Shown one piece after another: positions 28,843-37,562 of a stretch of DNA of 64,000 bases; the stretch's first letter is position 1, and each line of letters starts with the position of its first letter. Both the position numbers and the translations under genes were made by a program. Below the pieces are notes generated by a model, which was not told where the DNA came from, searched no databases, and saw only the letters and a list, made by a program, of their open reading frames with translations. The DNA comes from Acinetobacter sp. CFCC 10889 (GTDB lineage Bacteria > Pseudomonadota > Gammaproteobacteria > Pseudomonadales > Moraxellaceae), in assembly GCF_003268395.1 (NCBI RefSeq), contig NZ_LQXQ01000003.1, positions 86,004-150,003 of the forward strand. Direction: 5' to 3'.

Positions 28843-29850
28843 ATGACGCGTACTGCAAACGAGTTTCTTACTCCGCAAGCGATCAAGGTCGAAGCGGCAA
28901 GCGGGACCTCGGCAAAAGTGATTCTTGAACCTTTAGAGCGTGGCTTTGGTCATACTCTAGGTAATGCTTTACGTCGCATTCTATTGTCTTCTTTGCCTGG
29001 CGCTGCTGTGGTTGAAGTAGAAATAGAAGGTGTCGAGCACGAGTACAGTACTTTAGAAGGCTTGCAGCAGGACATCGTCGAGCTCTTGCTGAACCTAAAA
29101 GGATTGTCTATTAAGCTGTTCGATCAAAATGAAGCATATTTAACATTAGAAAAACAAGGTGCAGGCGATGTAACAGCCGCTGATCTTCGTTTACCTCATA
29201 ATGTTGAAGTGGTTAACCCTGAACACTTGATCGGCACTTTAAGTGCTTCAGGCTCATTAAAAATGCGCTTGAAAGTTGCTCAAGGTCGTGGTTATGAAAC
29301 GTCTGACTCACGTTTCCCAGAAGGCGAAACTCGCCCAGTGGGTCGTTTACAGTTAGATGCTTCTTATAGCCCGATTAAACGTGTGTCTTATACCGTTGAA
29401 AATGCGCGTGTAGAACAACGTACAGACCTTGATAAATTGGTCATTGATCTTGAAACAAATGGTACTGTAGATCCAGAAGAAGCAATCCGCAAAGCGGCAA
29501 CAATTTTGCAACAACAAATTGCAATTTTTGTTGATCTTCAGAAAGACCAAGCACCTGTTGCTCAAGAACCTCGTGAAGAAGTTGACCCAATCTTGCTTCG
29601 TCCAGTAGATGATCTAGAGCTTACTGTTCGTTCTGCTAACTGTTTGAAAGCAGAAAATATTTACTACATCGGTGATTTAGTACAACGTACTGAAGTTGAG
29701 TTATTAAAAACTCCTAACTTAGGTAAAAAATCGTTGACTGAAATCAAAGATGTTCTGGCTTCAAAAGGCTTGCAACTCGGCATGCGTTTAGAAAACTGGC
29801 CACCAGCTAGTTTACGTATGGACGATCGTTTTGCCTATCGTAGCCGTTAA
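28843..29850 (+). CDS. rpoA: RNA polymerase alpha subunit
   Basis: 335 residues. The N-terminal dimerisation domain ([30 protein letters not shown]) starts core polymerase assembly. The C-terminal domain (about 250-335; [34 protein letters not shown]) binds UP elements and activators. Confidence 0.98.
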   Translation: MTRTANEFLTPQAIKVEAASGTSAKVILEPLERGFGHTLGNALRRILLSSLPGAAVVEVEIEGVEHEYSTLEGLQQDIVELLLNLKGLSIKLFDQNEAYLTLEKQGAGDVTAADLRLPHNVEVVNPEHLIGTLSASGSLKMRLKVAQGRGYETSDSRFPEGETRPVGRLQLDASYSPIKRVSYTVENARVEQRTDLDKLVIDLETNGTVDPEEAIRKAATILQQQIAIFVDLQKDQAPVAQEPREEVDPILLRPVDDLELTVRSANCLKAENIYYIGDLVQRTEVELLKTPNLGKKSLTEIKDVLASKGLQLGMRLENWPPASLRMDDRFAYRSR

Positions 29851-29868
29851 TTAAGTAGGACTATCACC

Positions 29869-30234
29869 ATGCGTCATCGTAATAGTGGTGTGAAATTAGG
29901 CCGTACAAGCAGTCATCGTAAAGCGATGTTCCAAAACATGGCTAATTCTTTGTTTGAACACGAGTTGATTAAAACAACTGTACCTAAAGCAAAAGAATTA
30001 CGTCGTGTAGCTGAGCCTTTAATCACTTTAGCTAAAAACGATACAGTAGCAAACCGCCGCTTGGCATTTGCTCGTACTCGTTCAGCAGCAACTGTTGGTA
30101 AATTATTTACCGTTCTAGGCCCTCGTTATAAAGAACGTAACGGCGGTTATCTACGTGTTCTTAAAGCTGGTTTCCGTGCAGGTGATGCTGCGCCGATGGC
30201 TTATGTAGAACTTGTGGATCGTGAAGTAAACTAA
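29869..30234 (+). CDS. rplQ: 50S ribosomal protein L17
   Basis: 121 residues ([20 protein letters not shown]). It lies at the tunnel exit side. Last gene of the ribosomal block, followed by a strong terminator. Confidence 0.97.
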   Translation: MRHRNSGVKLGRTSSHRKAMFQNMANSLFEHELIKTTVPKAKELRRVAEPLITLAKNDTVANRRLAFARTRSAATVGKLFTVLGPRYKERNGGYLRVLKAGFRAGDAAPMAYVELVDREVN

Positions 30235-30270
30235 GTTTACTCATGCCATAGAACAATCGGTTGTTCTTGA

Positions 30271-30300
30271 AAAGGTCGGTATAAAAACCGACCTTTTTTA
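30271..30300 (+). terminator. Terminator of the ribosomal block
   Basis: Perfect 10-bp stem AAAGGTCGGT/ACCGACCTTT, 6-nt loop, then T tract. A second hairpin (GAACAA/TTGTTC, 30251-30266) precedes it. Confidence 0.9.
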
Positions 30301-30315
30301 TGTTTAAAAAACAAG

Positions 30316-30404
30316 ATTGTTAGACAAAATATGAAATTTGTCCTCAACTGACATAAAATTTGTCGGAAAAATACAAACTTGACATTGCGTATTGTCAAAT
30401 TTGT
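30316..30404 (+). promoter_or_regulatory. almA upstream region with repeated GACA/TGTC sites
   Basis: Three GACA...TGTC pairs occur at 30323-30342, 30350-30364 and 30381-30396, the last within TTGACA-N8-TGTCAA (30379-30398). AAATTTGT recurs at 30334, 30356 and 30397, that is 22 and 41 bp apart, so close to the same DNA face. A perfect TTGACA is at 30379, but no good -10 follows at 17 bp. Probable binding sites for a regulator of almA. Confidence 0.5.
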
Positions 30405-30446
30405 GTTTTAATAAAAATGTACTCTTAAAAAGGTTATAAAAAGAAA

Positions 30447-31937
30447 ATGGAAAAGCAAGTAGATATTCTCATCGTTGGCGCAGGCATCTCTGGTATTGGG
30501 GTTGCTGCTCATTTATCTAAAAATTCACCGCAGCGTTCTTTTGAAATTATTGAGCGTCGTGAAAGTTTTGGTGGAACTTGGGATTTGTTTAAATATCCTG
30601 GTATTCGTTCAGATTCAGATATGTCAACTTTTGGTTTTAATTTTAAACCATGGCAGAAATCAAATGTACTTGCAGATGGTTCTTCAATTAAAGGCTATGT
30701 CGCTGAAGTTGTTGATGAATATAAATTGAAAGATAAAATTCATTTTAACCATCGTGTGCGCACTGCAAATTATGATTCTTCAACTAAAAAATGGAATGTT
30801 GAAATTGAAGATCCTAATGGGAAATTGCAAACTTGGGTGGCAAATTTTGTTGTAGGTTGTACAGGTTATTACAACTATGACCAAGGTTATCAACCAGATT
30901 ATCCTGGTAAAGAAAATTTTAAAGGTGAGTTTGTTAATCCGCAATTTTGGCCTGAAAATTTAGATTATGCAGGTAAAAAAGTTGTCATCATTGGTAGTGG
31001 TGCAACAGCTATTACGCTTGTACCTGCGATGTCTAAAGGTGGTGCAGGTCATGTGACGATGCTACAACGTTCACCGACTTATATCGCAACGGTACCATCG
31101 ATTGATTTCCTTTATGACAAAATGCGTAAGGTTTTGCCAGAAGATGTGGCTTATAAATTAACACGTGCACGTAATATTGGAATGCAACGTGGTATTTATG
31201 CTTTGGCTCAAAAACAGCCTAAAGTATTGCGTAAGTTGTTATTGAAATCGATTGAAATGCAGTTGAAAGGTAAAGTGGATATGAAACACTTTACCCCGAA
31301 TTATAATCCTTGGGATCAACGTTTATGTGTTGTACCAGATGGTGATTTATTCAAGATTTTACGTTCAGGTAAGGCGAGTGTTGAAACGGATCATATTGAA
31401 AAAATTACTGAAACAGGTATTCAATTAAAATCTGGTAAACATTTAGATGCAGATATTATTGTTTCTGCAACAGGTTTAGAAATCCAAATTTTAGGTGGTA
31501 TTCAGGCAACACTAGATGGAAAACCGCTTAATACATCGCAGCACATGTTGTATCAAGGGGTAATGGTGAGTGATGTACCAAATATGGCAATGATCATTGG
31601 TTATATCAACGCATCTTGGACATTGAAAGTAGATATTGCAGCAGATTATATTTGCCGTCTTGTAAACTATATGGATAAAAAAGGCTTTGATGAAGTGATT
31701 CCACAAGGTGATGCGACTGAATTGATGGAAGATACGGTGATGGGTAGCTTATCGTCAGGTTATATTGCTCGTGCAGCAAATGTAATGCCGAAACAAGGTA
31801 AGCATGCACCTTGGAAAGTGACCAATAACTATCTCGCTGATCGTAAGGATTTGAAAAATGCCAAATTTGATGATGGTGTATTGAAATTCCATAAACGTGA
31901 GGCACAAGTGGCAAAAAAGCCTAAATTGGTTTCTTAA
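30447..31937 (+). CDS. almA: Long-chain alkane monooxygenase AlmA
   Basis: 496 residues, the same length as AlmA of Acinetobacter. AlmA is a flavin monooxygenase that oxidises very long n-alkanes (above about C32 in the described strains). Visible: N-terminal FAD dinucleotide motif GAGISGIG (about 11-18), the ERRESFGGTWDLFKYPG block, the NADPH motif GSGATA (about 181-186), and CTGYYNYD; the layout resembles Baeyer-Villiger-type enzymes. The overall sequence is very close to the AlmA I recall, so the name is fairly firm, though substrate range is not proved. It is monocistronic, with regulatory repeats upstream and a terminator downstream, convergent with the TetR gene. Confidence 0.9.
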   Translation: MEKQVDILIVGAGISGIGVAAHLSKNSPQRSFEIIERRESFGGTWDLFKYPGIRSDSDMSTFGFNFKPWQKSNVLADGSSIKGYVAEVVDEYKLKDKIHFNHRVRTANYDSSTKKWNVEIEDPNGKLQTWVANFVVGCTGYYNYDQGYQPDYPGKENFKGEFVNPQFWPENLDYAGKKVVIIGSGATAITLVPAMSKGGAGHVTMLQRSPTYIATVPSIDFLYDKMRKVLPEDVAYKLTRARNIGMQRGIYALAQKQPKVLRKLLLKSIEMQLKGKVDMKHFTPNYNPWDQRLCVVPDGDLFKILRSGKASVETDHIEKITETGIQLKSGKHLDADIIVSATGLEIQILGGIQATLDGKPLNTSQHMLYQGVMVSDVPNMAMIIGYINASWTLKVDIAADYICRLVNYMDKKGFDEVIPQGDATELMEDTVMGSLSSGYIARAANVMPKQGKHAPWKVTNNYLADRKDLKNAKFDDGVLKFHKREAQVAKKPKLVS

Positions 31938-31953
31938 ATTTACTTGGAATGAG

Positions 31954-31977
31954 AAAGGAGCGATAGCTCCTTTTTTT
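31954..31977 (+). terminator. Terminator of almA
   Basis: Perfect 8-bp stem AAAGGAGC/GCTCCTTT with GATA loop and a T7 run. Confidence 0.88.
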
Positions 31978-32081
31978 ATATGCGGAGGGTGATATTGTAA
32001 AATGAGACCATGTAAGATCAAAAAATAACGTTGAATCTAGACACTGTTCAAAGGTTTGAATCGTGATTTTCACTTTATCTC

Positions 32082-32699
32082 TCAACTTAATTTGTATTCA
32101 AGAGAAATACATGGCACGATTAATTTCCATGCGGATTTTGCAATATCCTCAGCTGTAGCACGTTGATCTTGTGGCTGTTGAAGTGCTGAACGCATAAGTT
32201 CTCGTACACCACCCAAGACAAAAGCAGCAAGATCATGTGCTGCTATATCTTGACGGATTATGCCTTGTCGTTGACCTTTTTGAAAATTACGAGTTCCTTC
32301 TTCGATCTGTGCGGTTATTCTGGCTTGCTCTATATCAACAACGATAGATTCTCTTCGTAATGAGCCAAGTATTACAGTTGAAAGGGGATTACTTTGATAA
32401 AAAATTGCAAGATTTAAAGTGCGCTCCCATTCACGCTTTAGCCAATCAGATTCATGTGATACTGAAAATAGAACTTCCGCATCAAGTTTATCGTAAAAGG
32501 CTTCGACAACTGCAGCGATGAGACCTGCTTTAGAACCAAAGTAATGATAGGCTAAGCCAACTGAAACTTGAGCACGACGCGCAACTTCAGCCATTTCAAT
32601 ATGACCATTACCTTCGATCATAATTTCATTTGCTGCATTTATAAGGGTTAATGTGCTTATTGAAGCATCTCTAACCTTACTTTTTTTAGGTTTATTCAT
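32082..32699 (-). CDS. TetR-family regulator
   Basis: 205 residues from the ATG at 32699 (MNKPKKSKVRD). N-terminal helix-turn-helix: IEMAEVARRAQVSVGLAYHYFGSKAGLIAAVVEAF, of which AYHYFGSKAGL is the TetR hallmark. The C-terminal helices would bind a ligand. The start overlaps the end of the PhyH-type gene by 8 nt, so they are one unit; it may control this unit, or almA, to which it is convergent. A longer reading to 32753 lies wholly inside the PhyH gene and is unlikely. Confidence 0.85.
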   Translation of the reverse strand: MNKPKKSKVRDASISTLTLINAANEIMIEGNGHIEMAEVARRAQVSVGLAYHYFGSKAGLIAAVVEAFYDKLDAEVLFSVSHESDWLKREWERTLNLAIFYQSNPLSTVILGSLRRESIVVDIEQARITAQIEEGTRNFQKGQRQGIIRQDIAAHDLAAFVLGGVRELMRSALQQPQDQRATAEDIAKSAWKLIVPCISLEYKLS

Positions 32700-33552
32700 T
32701 GGTATTTTGATGTTCCAGTAATCTTTTAGGATGCATACCATCCACCATCCCAAAAAACGGTGGGAAAATACTATATCCCATCATACGTAATAAATCTTCG
32801 GACAACTCTTTTGCGATTTCCAATGGTACTTCCATCATAAAGTTTTCTTGCTGACGTAACCATGGTTCACAATATTGACATGTAAAACCTAAACGGGCAG
32901 AGTTTGAATGGTTTGCTCCGCCACCATGCCATAAGGTACCAAGAAATACCACAACTGATCCTGCTGGCATCACACAAGGAATCGTTTCACTTTCTAGAGG
33001 TGTTCTTTCACCATCCCAAAGATGGCTGCCTGGGATAACGGAGGTTGCACCATTACTTGCTGTAAAATCATCAATTGCCCAAACTGTTGCAGCGCCAATA
33101 GCTTTTCTTGGACGAGGCACAACATATTGCCCATCATCTGTATGTAATAATTGTGCGTTTTCACCTGATAAAATTTTGATGACTTGCATTTGAGATAACA
33201 AATAGTTTTGCAATAAAATGCGATCAAGTAAGGCTAAGACACGCGGATGCTGTGCCATTTTGTCAGCTACTCTAGTTTTGGCAAGAACATTATATACACG
33301 CTGAGTTTTAACCCCCTCAAATGTATTTCGTCCCGTATGATTCAGCAGGGGATTTATGTTTTGTTTTATCTCCTCTAGTTCTTCATGCGTTAATAGGTTT
33401 TGAATAATGACATAACCATCCGTCAATAATTTTTTTAGATCATTTTCAATGAGTGTAGGATCAATCTCTTCAGTCCCTGTGCTTTTCGTCCATGTGTGGC
33501 GACCTGCTAAGTCTTGAGTTAATTCATTGAGGTTTTTAACTACTTTTGTCAT
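32692..33552 (-). CDS. Phytanoyl-CoA dioxygenase-family protein (PhyH)
   Basis: 286 residues. A non-haem Fe(II)/2-oxoglutarate oxygenase. The metal facial triad is readable as H-x-D in LLHTDDGQ (about 139-142) and the distal His in LWHGGGANHS, with a following Arg-containing strand (ARLGFTCQY) for 2-oxoglutarate. PhyH enzymes hydroxylate branched acyl-CoA or other small lipids and natural products; the substrate here is unknown. It is followed directly by a TetR gene with overlap. Nearby almA and acyl-CoA dehydrogenase genes suggest lipid or alkane metabolism. Confidence 0.82.
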   Translation of the reverse strand: MTKVVKNLNELTQDLAGRHTWTKSTGTEEIDPTLIENDLKKLLTDGYVIIQNLLTHEELEEIKQNINPLLNHTGRNTFEGVKTQRVYNVLAKTRVADKMAQHPRVLALLDRILLQNYLLSQMQVIKILSGENAQLLHTDDGQYVVPRPRKAIGAATVWAIDDFTASNGATSVIPGSHLWDGERTPLESETIPCVMPAGSVVVFLGTLWHGGGANHSNSARLGFTCQYCEPWLRQQENFMMEVPLEIAKELSEDLLRMMGYSIFPPFFGMVDGMHPKRLLEHQNTNE

Positions 33553-33724
33553 TTTGAACTTCCTTCTTGTTTTGAATTGAATTTAATTCAATTTAAAATT
33601 AAACACAAATGAATAATATGTTTTTTTAAATAAATAATTGTTTTCTATATTAAAATAGGTATATATGGAGTGATTGGGGTGGAGCTGGTTTTAAATGTTG
33701 CTGATCACTAAAATGAGACAAAGA

Positions 33725-33744
33725 AAAAGGAGCATGTTGCTCCT
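33725..33744 (-). terminator. Terminator of acyl-CoA dehydrogenase gene
   Basis: Stem AGGAGC/GCTCCT (33728-33733 with 33739-33744), then on the minus strand a T-rich run (TTTTTCTTTG). Confidence 0.7.
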
Positions 33745-33772
33745 AATTCAAATTCTAAAATAATTGAAGTGC

Positions 33773-34945
33773 TTATAGAGAGCGTGAGATTAGCTCTTTC
33801 ATAATTTCATTGGTGCCTGCGTAGATGCGGTTTGCACGATTGTCAATATAGGCACGTGCAATCGGATATTCAAGCATATAGCCATAACCACCATGTAACT
33901 GTAGACATTCATCTACAACATTTGAGAACAGTTCAGAAATTTTATATTTCGCTGCTGCTGCTGCATCTACACCAAGTGTGCCTTCGAGTTGAAGTTCCAT
34001 ACAACGATCTAAGTAAGCACGGCAAAAATCAATTTCGGTACGCATTTCTGCAAGTTTAAAGCGTGTATTCTGGAATGCACCGATTGGTTTACCAAAGGCT
34101 TTACGGTCTTTAGTGTATTGAACAGTATGTGCAAATGCCGCTTCTGCGCCTGCTTGGCAAATGATCGCAACCAACATGCGTTCCCAAGCCAACTCTTTCA
34201 TCAACATGATGAAGCCCATGCCTTCCATACCCAATAAATTTTCTTTTGGTACACGGACATCTTCAAAGAATAATTCACAGGTATCTTGACCTTTCATACC
34301 GATTTTATTCAGTGGTTTACCTTTACTGAATCCTACACGATCCGCTTCAACAATGATCAAGGATAAGTTTGCAGAACCTTTGTCAGTATTGCCTGTTTTA
34401 CACACCACGATCGCCATGTCACATAAGTAACCATTGGTAATGAAGATTTTAGAACCATTGATGACATATTCATCGCCATCTAAAACAGCAGTGGTACGCA
34501 CACCTTGTAAATCAGAACCTGTACCTGGCTCAGTCATTGCAATTGCAGTGACTGCTTCGCCAGATGCCATTTTTGGTAGCCAGTGTTTCTTTTGTTCTTC
34601 ATTGCCAAAGTTATTGATATAGTTGGCAACAATGTCAGAATGTAATGAAAAACCTGTTGAAGAATCCATTGCATAAGCTTGTTCTTCAATCAAAATCATA
34701 CTGTACAAACGGTCTACACCAGAACCACCATATTCTTCAGGCATGGTTGCGCATAGCAAGCCCATTTCACCAGCTTTGTTCCATAAATCACGGTCTACAT
34801 GTTGTTGCTCTTCATATTTTGCAATATTTGGCACAACTTCTTTTTCATAAAATTTACGTACTGTTTCACGAAATGCTTCATGATCCGCGTTAAATAAATT
34901 GCGGGGTAACATATTTGCCAATGGACGAACTGCGCCTGATTGCAT
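33773..34945 (-). CDS. Acyl-CoA dehydrogenase, long-chain type
   Basis: 390 residues, standard for the family. It oxidises acyl-CoA to trans-2-enoyl-CoA with FAD, passing electrons to ETF. Motifs: AMTEPGTGSDLQGVRTTA (FAD/substrate), FITNGYLCD, the DRKAFGKPIG helix, QLHGGYGYMLEYPIAR, and the end RIYAGTNEIMKELISRSL. Ala instead of Glu before GT in that last motif points to the LCAD/isovaleryl type, where the catalytic Glu sits in an earlier helix (here probably the Glu of AWERMLV); this part is recalled family knowledge. Single gene with its own terminator. Confidence 0.9.
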   Translation of the reverse strand: MQSGAVRPLANMLPRNLFNADHEAFRETVRKFYEKEVVPNIAKYEEQQHVDRDLWNKAGEMGLLCATMPEEYGGSGVDRLYSMILIEEQAYAMDSSTGFSLHSDIVANYINNFGNEEQKKHWLPKMASGEAVTAIAMTEPGTGSDLQGVRTTAVLDGDEYVINGSKIFITNGYLCDMAIVVCKTGNTDKGSANLSLIIVEADRVGFSKGKPLNKIGMKGQDTCELFFEDVRVPKENLLGMEGMGFIMLMKELAWERMLVAIICQAGAEAAFAHTVQYTKDRKAFGKPIGAFQNTRFKLAEMRTEIDFCRAYLDRCMELQLEGTLGVDAAAAAKYKISELFSNVVDECLQLHGGYGYMLEYPIARAYIDNRANRIYAGTNEIMKELISRSL

Positions 34946-35125
34946 ACTTTTTATTCCAAATTATTGTTTAATCATTATAAATTAAGTGAACATTCAGTCT
35001 TTCTCAATGAGGTGAATGCTCATTTGTAGGTAAATATTGATATATTTCGCCAATCGCTATCTATACTCAGGTATTTATGATGAAATCAGGTAAACTACTG
35101 ATCACAATCATCTTCGGGGAAATCA

Positions 35126-35386
35126 ATGTTTGAAGAATTAACTTTGGAAGAGCGTAAAGTTATTTATCGTGCACGTCGTGGTTTGAAAGAAATCGATGTT
35201 TATTTCGACCCTTATGTGAAGCAATATTATTTACAAGCAGATACGGCGGAAAAAGCATTATTTAAAGAGTTGGTTGATCAAGAAGACCCAGATTTATTAG
35301 ATTGGTTTATGGAGGTTTCAGAGCCACCAAAACCTGAGTTAAGACAACTTATTAGCAAATTAAAGCAATATGTCCATGGTGCATAG
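35126..35386 (+). CDS. sdhE: Succinate dehydrogenase flavinylation factor SdhE
   Basis: 86 residues. SdhE helps attach FAD covalently to SdhA. The key RGxxE motif is in RRGLKEID (about 18-25), followed by the LLDWFMEVSEPP region. Ribosome site GGGGA lies 8 nt upstream. The next gene overlaps it, as sdhE and ygfX do in E. coli. Confidence 0.9.
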   Translation: MFEELTLEERKVIYRARRGLKEIDVYFDPYVKQYYLQADTAEKALFKELVDQEDPDLLDWFMEVSEPPKPELRQLISKLKQYVHGA

Positions 35387-35786
35387 TCAGTTGTATCGTT
35401 GTTTTAAGTTGAAACCTAGTCGATTACGATATGGGTTTCAGCTTTTTTTTGGTCTTGGCATTGCTATACTTTTATTTAAGTTATTAAGTCTAAGTATGTG
35501 GATTATTGCTGTACTCTTGTTATTGATTTCTGCTTATCTTCTACATCGGCAGGCGAGTATTGAGCAATTAGAACAGTTGGATGCAGATCTTTGGTCAGTT
35601 AAAATCAGCCAAAATGCACAGATCCAAAATGTACGAATTGAACAAATAGTTGATCATCTTTTTTATATTGTGATCTATTTTGAAGATATAAATCATTTGA
35701 ATAAACGGTCAAATTTCATTATTTGGCAGGATCAATGTGATTTGAAAAGTTGGAAAATGTTAAAAATACAGGCAAAATTAGCTTAA
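35370..35786 (+). CDS. YgfX-like membrane protein
   Basis: 138 residues. Short basic N-terminus with KPSRLRYGFQ, then two membrane segments (about 26-41 and 45-58), then a cytoplasmic strand-rich domain. Length, topology and the position just behind sdhE match YgfX (CptA), but sequence identity to the E. coli protein appears low. Overlap with sdhE is 17 nt (11 nt if the ATG at 35376 is used). Confidence 0.6.
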   Translation: MSMVHSQLYRCFKLKPSRLRYGFQLFFGLGIAILLFKLLSLSMWIIAVLLLLISAYLLHRQASIEQLEQLDADLWSVKISQNAQIQNVRIEQIVDHLFYIVIYFEDINHLNKRSNFIIWQDQCDLKSWKMLKIQAKLA

Positions 35787-35870
35787 TTGTTCGACATTTT
35801 AAATAAAGTAAAATTATAAAAAATGTTTAAAAATAATAATTTAAAGAATTATTTTCAAATCTAAATTTTT

Positions 35871-35923
35871 ATTGTTAGACGAAAATCACGGAATTTGATG
35901 CAAAATAAGGATTGTTAGACAAT
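35871..35923. promoter_or_regulatory. Paired ATTGTTAGAC sites
   Basis: ATTGTTAGAC occurs at 35871 and again exactly 40 bp later at 35911, where it is a palindrome (ATTGT-TAG-ACAAT, 35911-35923). The same decamer is at 30316 upstream of almA. Likely protein-binding sites for the 42-residue gene downstream; the factor is unknown. Confidence 0.4.
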
Positions 35924-35989
35924 TTTGTTTATGAATTTTCAATTTTAACTGTACATTAAACCTACCAACAGCAAATGAGGAATTTCGAG

Positions 35990-36118
35990 ATGACTGAAGT
36001 TCAACAATGGTTGTTTCTAGTGGTCGCAATTATTCTTGCGATTGTGGTAGGAAGACTAGGAACTGTGCTGAGGGAACAGATTGAGAAAAGAAAACTCAAA
36101 ACGAATAAACTCTCCTGA
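35990..36118 (+). CDS. 42-residue single-pass membrane protein
   Basis: MTEVQQWLFLVVAIILAIVV, then a short basic tail ending in LKTNKLS. One membrane helix (about 7-20), positively charged C-terminal side inside. GAGGA lies 8 nt before the ATG, and a strong terminator follows, so it looks like a genuine short gene. Family not recognised. Confidence 0.6.
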   Translation: MTEVQQWLFLVVAIILAIVVGRLGTVLREQIEKRKLKTNKLS

Positions 36119-36134
36119 GAGTTTACTGTTTAAT

Positions 36135-36174
36135 AAGTAGCATGTGCTGAACCGTCGCAATGCTACTTTTTTTT
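36135..36174 (+). terminator. Terminator after small membrane protein
   Basis: Stem AAGTAGCA/TGCTACTT (36135-36142 with 36161-36168), loop of 18, and a T8 run. A palindrome AAACTCTCCTGAGAGTTT overlaps the gene end. Confidence 0.75.
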
Positions 36175-36335
36175 GCCTAAAATTTGCTAGTCATTATTCT
36201 ACGGTCAATACATTTATGTGTGCATTGTGGCAAATTATAACAATAAAATTAGAGTTATTGCTCTTTTAATACGCAAGAGCATCTGATATTTTAAGTAAAA
36301 AGGACATAAACACAATTACATAGAGGACAGGAAGT

Positions 36336-37475
36336 ATGTCTAAAGTCCAGAAAATTGGGCAATTTATGGCAACTGCCATTGTTGCTTCATCTATTTTATC
36401 GGGTTGTTCGTACGTGATTAAGTCAGGCGCAAACGTTGCTTTGGGCTTTAGTGAAAATCATATCGTTCCTCCAATCTTAGCAGGTAATGATGCAGATATG
36501 GCTTGCCAATCAGGGAGTGCTTTGACTCCTGCGGTTATGGCAACTAAAGATATGGGTGCTGATCCAACTCGTATGGCGGTATTACTTTACTCTGCTGCAG
36601 GGATGTGTGCAGAAAGTCGAGCTTTAGATGCAGAGTTGCGTTATTTACGTGCTTCAAAAGATGGTAAGGTTTCAGAAGCACAAGATGCACGTGTGGAACA
36701 AAAGCGTTGGGCTGCATTGGCAGCAAATCGTCAATATGCAGGCTATCAATTATTTGCTGAACGTTGGCAAGCTAAATACAAATATACTTTGGGTGATTCA
36801 TGCCCAACGATGAAAAAAGATTTAGACCAAACCATTTATCTCTTAGGTATGCTCAGTGGTTTGCAAGCGATGACCAATGATATTAACTCAGGTGGTGCTG
36901 CAAACGTTCCAAAAGATATTGCTGCGATTGTTGAACGTGGTATGGCGTGTCTGGATAATAATAAATTCTGGGGTGCGCCAATGGCGACACGTGCAGTGAT
37001 TTGGACATTATTGCCGGGTGCAGATGAGGGCAAACCTGATCCATATCAAACCTTGAAACAATCAATGCAAATTGGTGAGCAAAAAGGTGTACGTTTAGCA
37101 CATGCTTTATATGCAGTATCTGCGCAAGCCAGTGGGGATGATGCACGAATCCGTGAGGCTTTACGTACTTATGCTGCATCACGTGAAGAAGACAAGCCTG
37201 TTAACCCTGAGTTTAGACTGATTGATGCGATGGCAGGGCAAATGGTGCAAGCAATTGCAGATCGTTACTGGACTGAACATACAGGTGTGCGTGCTGCGGA
37301 TGATGGCATGACAGTATTCTGGGATGATCAGGGGGCAACAGGAGATGATTCATTGTTTGAGGGTATGGATGATTCTACAACAGAGGATTCAGGCGTAGCA
37401 CCAGCTCAAGAAGAAACAATTTCTGCGCCTGTACCAGAAGAAAATTCAGCACCAGCTGAAGAGGCTGCACCATAA
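36336..37475 (+). CDS. TatT-like TRAP-associated lipoprotein
   Basis: 379 residues. Lipobox ILSGC (Cys about 24) marks an exported lipoprotein. Alpha-helical TPR-like body with RMAVLLYSAAGMCAESRALD, RWAALAANRQYAGYQLFAERW and ATRAVIWTLLPGADEGKPDP. It resembles the TatT component (Treponema Tp0956-type), a partner of TRAP transporters. A large TRAP permease gene lies 1 kb downstream. The C-terminal 50 residues are Pro/Glu/Ala-rich. No signal for a classic DctP binding protein in the window. Confidence 0.7.
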   Translation: MSKVQKIGQFMATAIVASSILSGCSYVIKSGANVALGFSENHIVPPILAGNDADMACQSGSALTPAVMATKDMGADPTRMAVLLYSAAGMCAESRALDAELRYLRASKDGKVSEAQDARVEQKRWAALAANRQYAGYQLFAERWQAKYKYTLGDSCPTMKKDLDQTIYLLGMLSGLQAMTNDINSGGAANVPKDIAAIVERGMACLDNNKFWGAPMATRAVIWTLLPGADEGKPDPYQTLKQSMQIGEQKGVRLAHALYAVSAQASGDDARIREALRTYAASREEDKPVNPEFRLIDAMAGQMVQAIADRYWTEHTGVRAADDGMTVFWDDQGATGDDSLFEGMDDSTTEDSGVAPAQEETISAPVPEENSAPAEEAAP

Positions 37476-37522
37476 CGGCAAAAAAATATACATTGAATAT
37501 CAAGTTTTGTATTTATAATCAG

Positions 37523-37550
37523 GAAAAGCTTCGGCTTTTCTTGTTTTTTA
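37523..37550 (+). terminator. Terminator after TatT-like gene
   Basis: GAAAAGC/GCTTTTC stem with a TTCG tetraloop and TTGTTTTTT following. The rhombosortase gene 13 nt further may rely on readthrough. Confidence 0.75.
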
Positions 37551-37562
37551 GAGGGACTTGAA

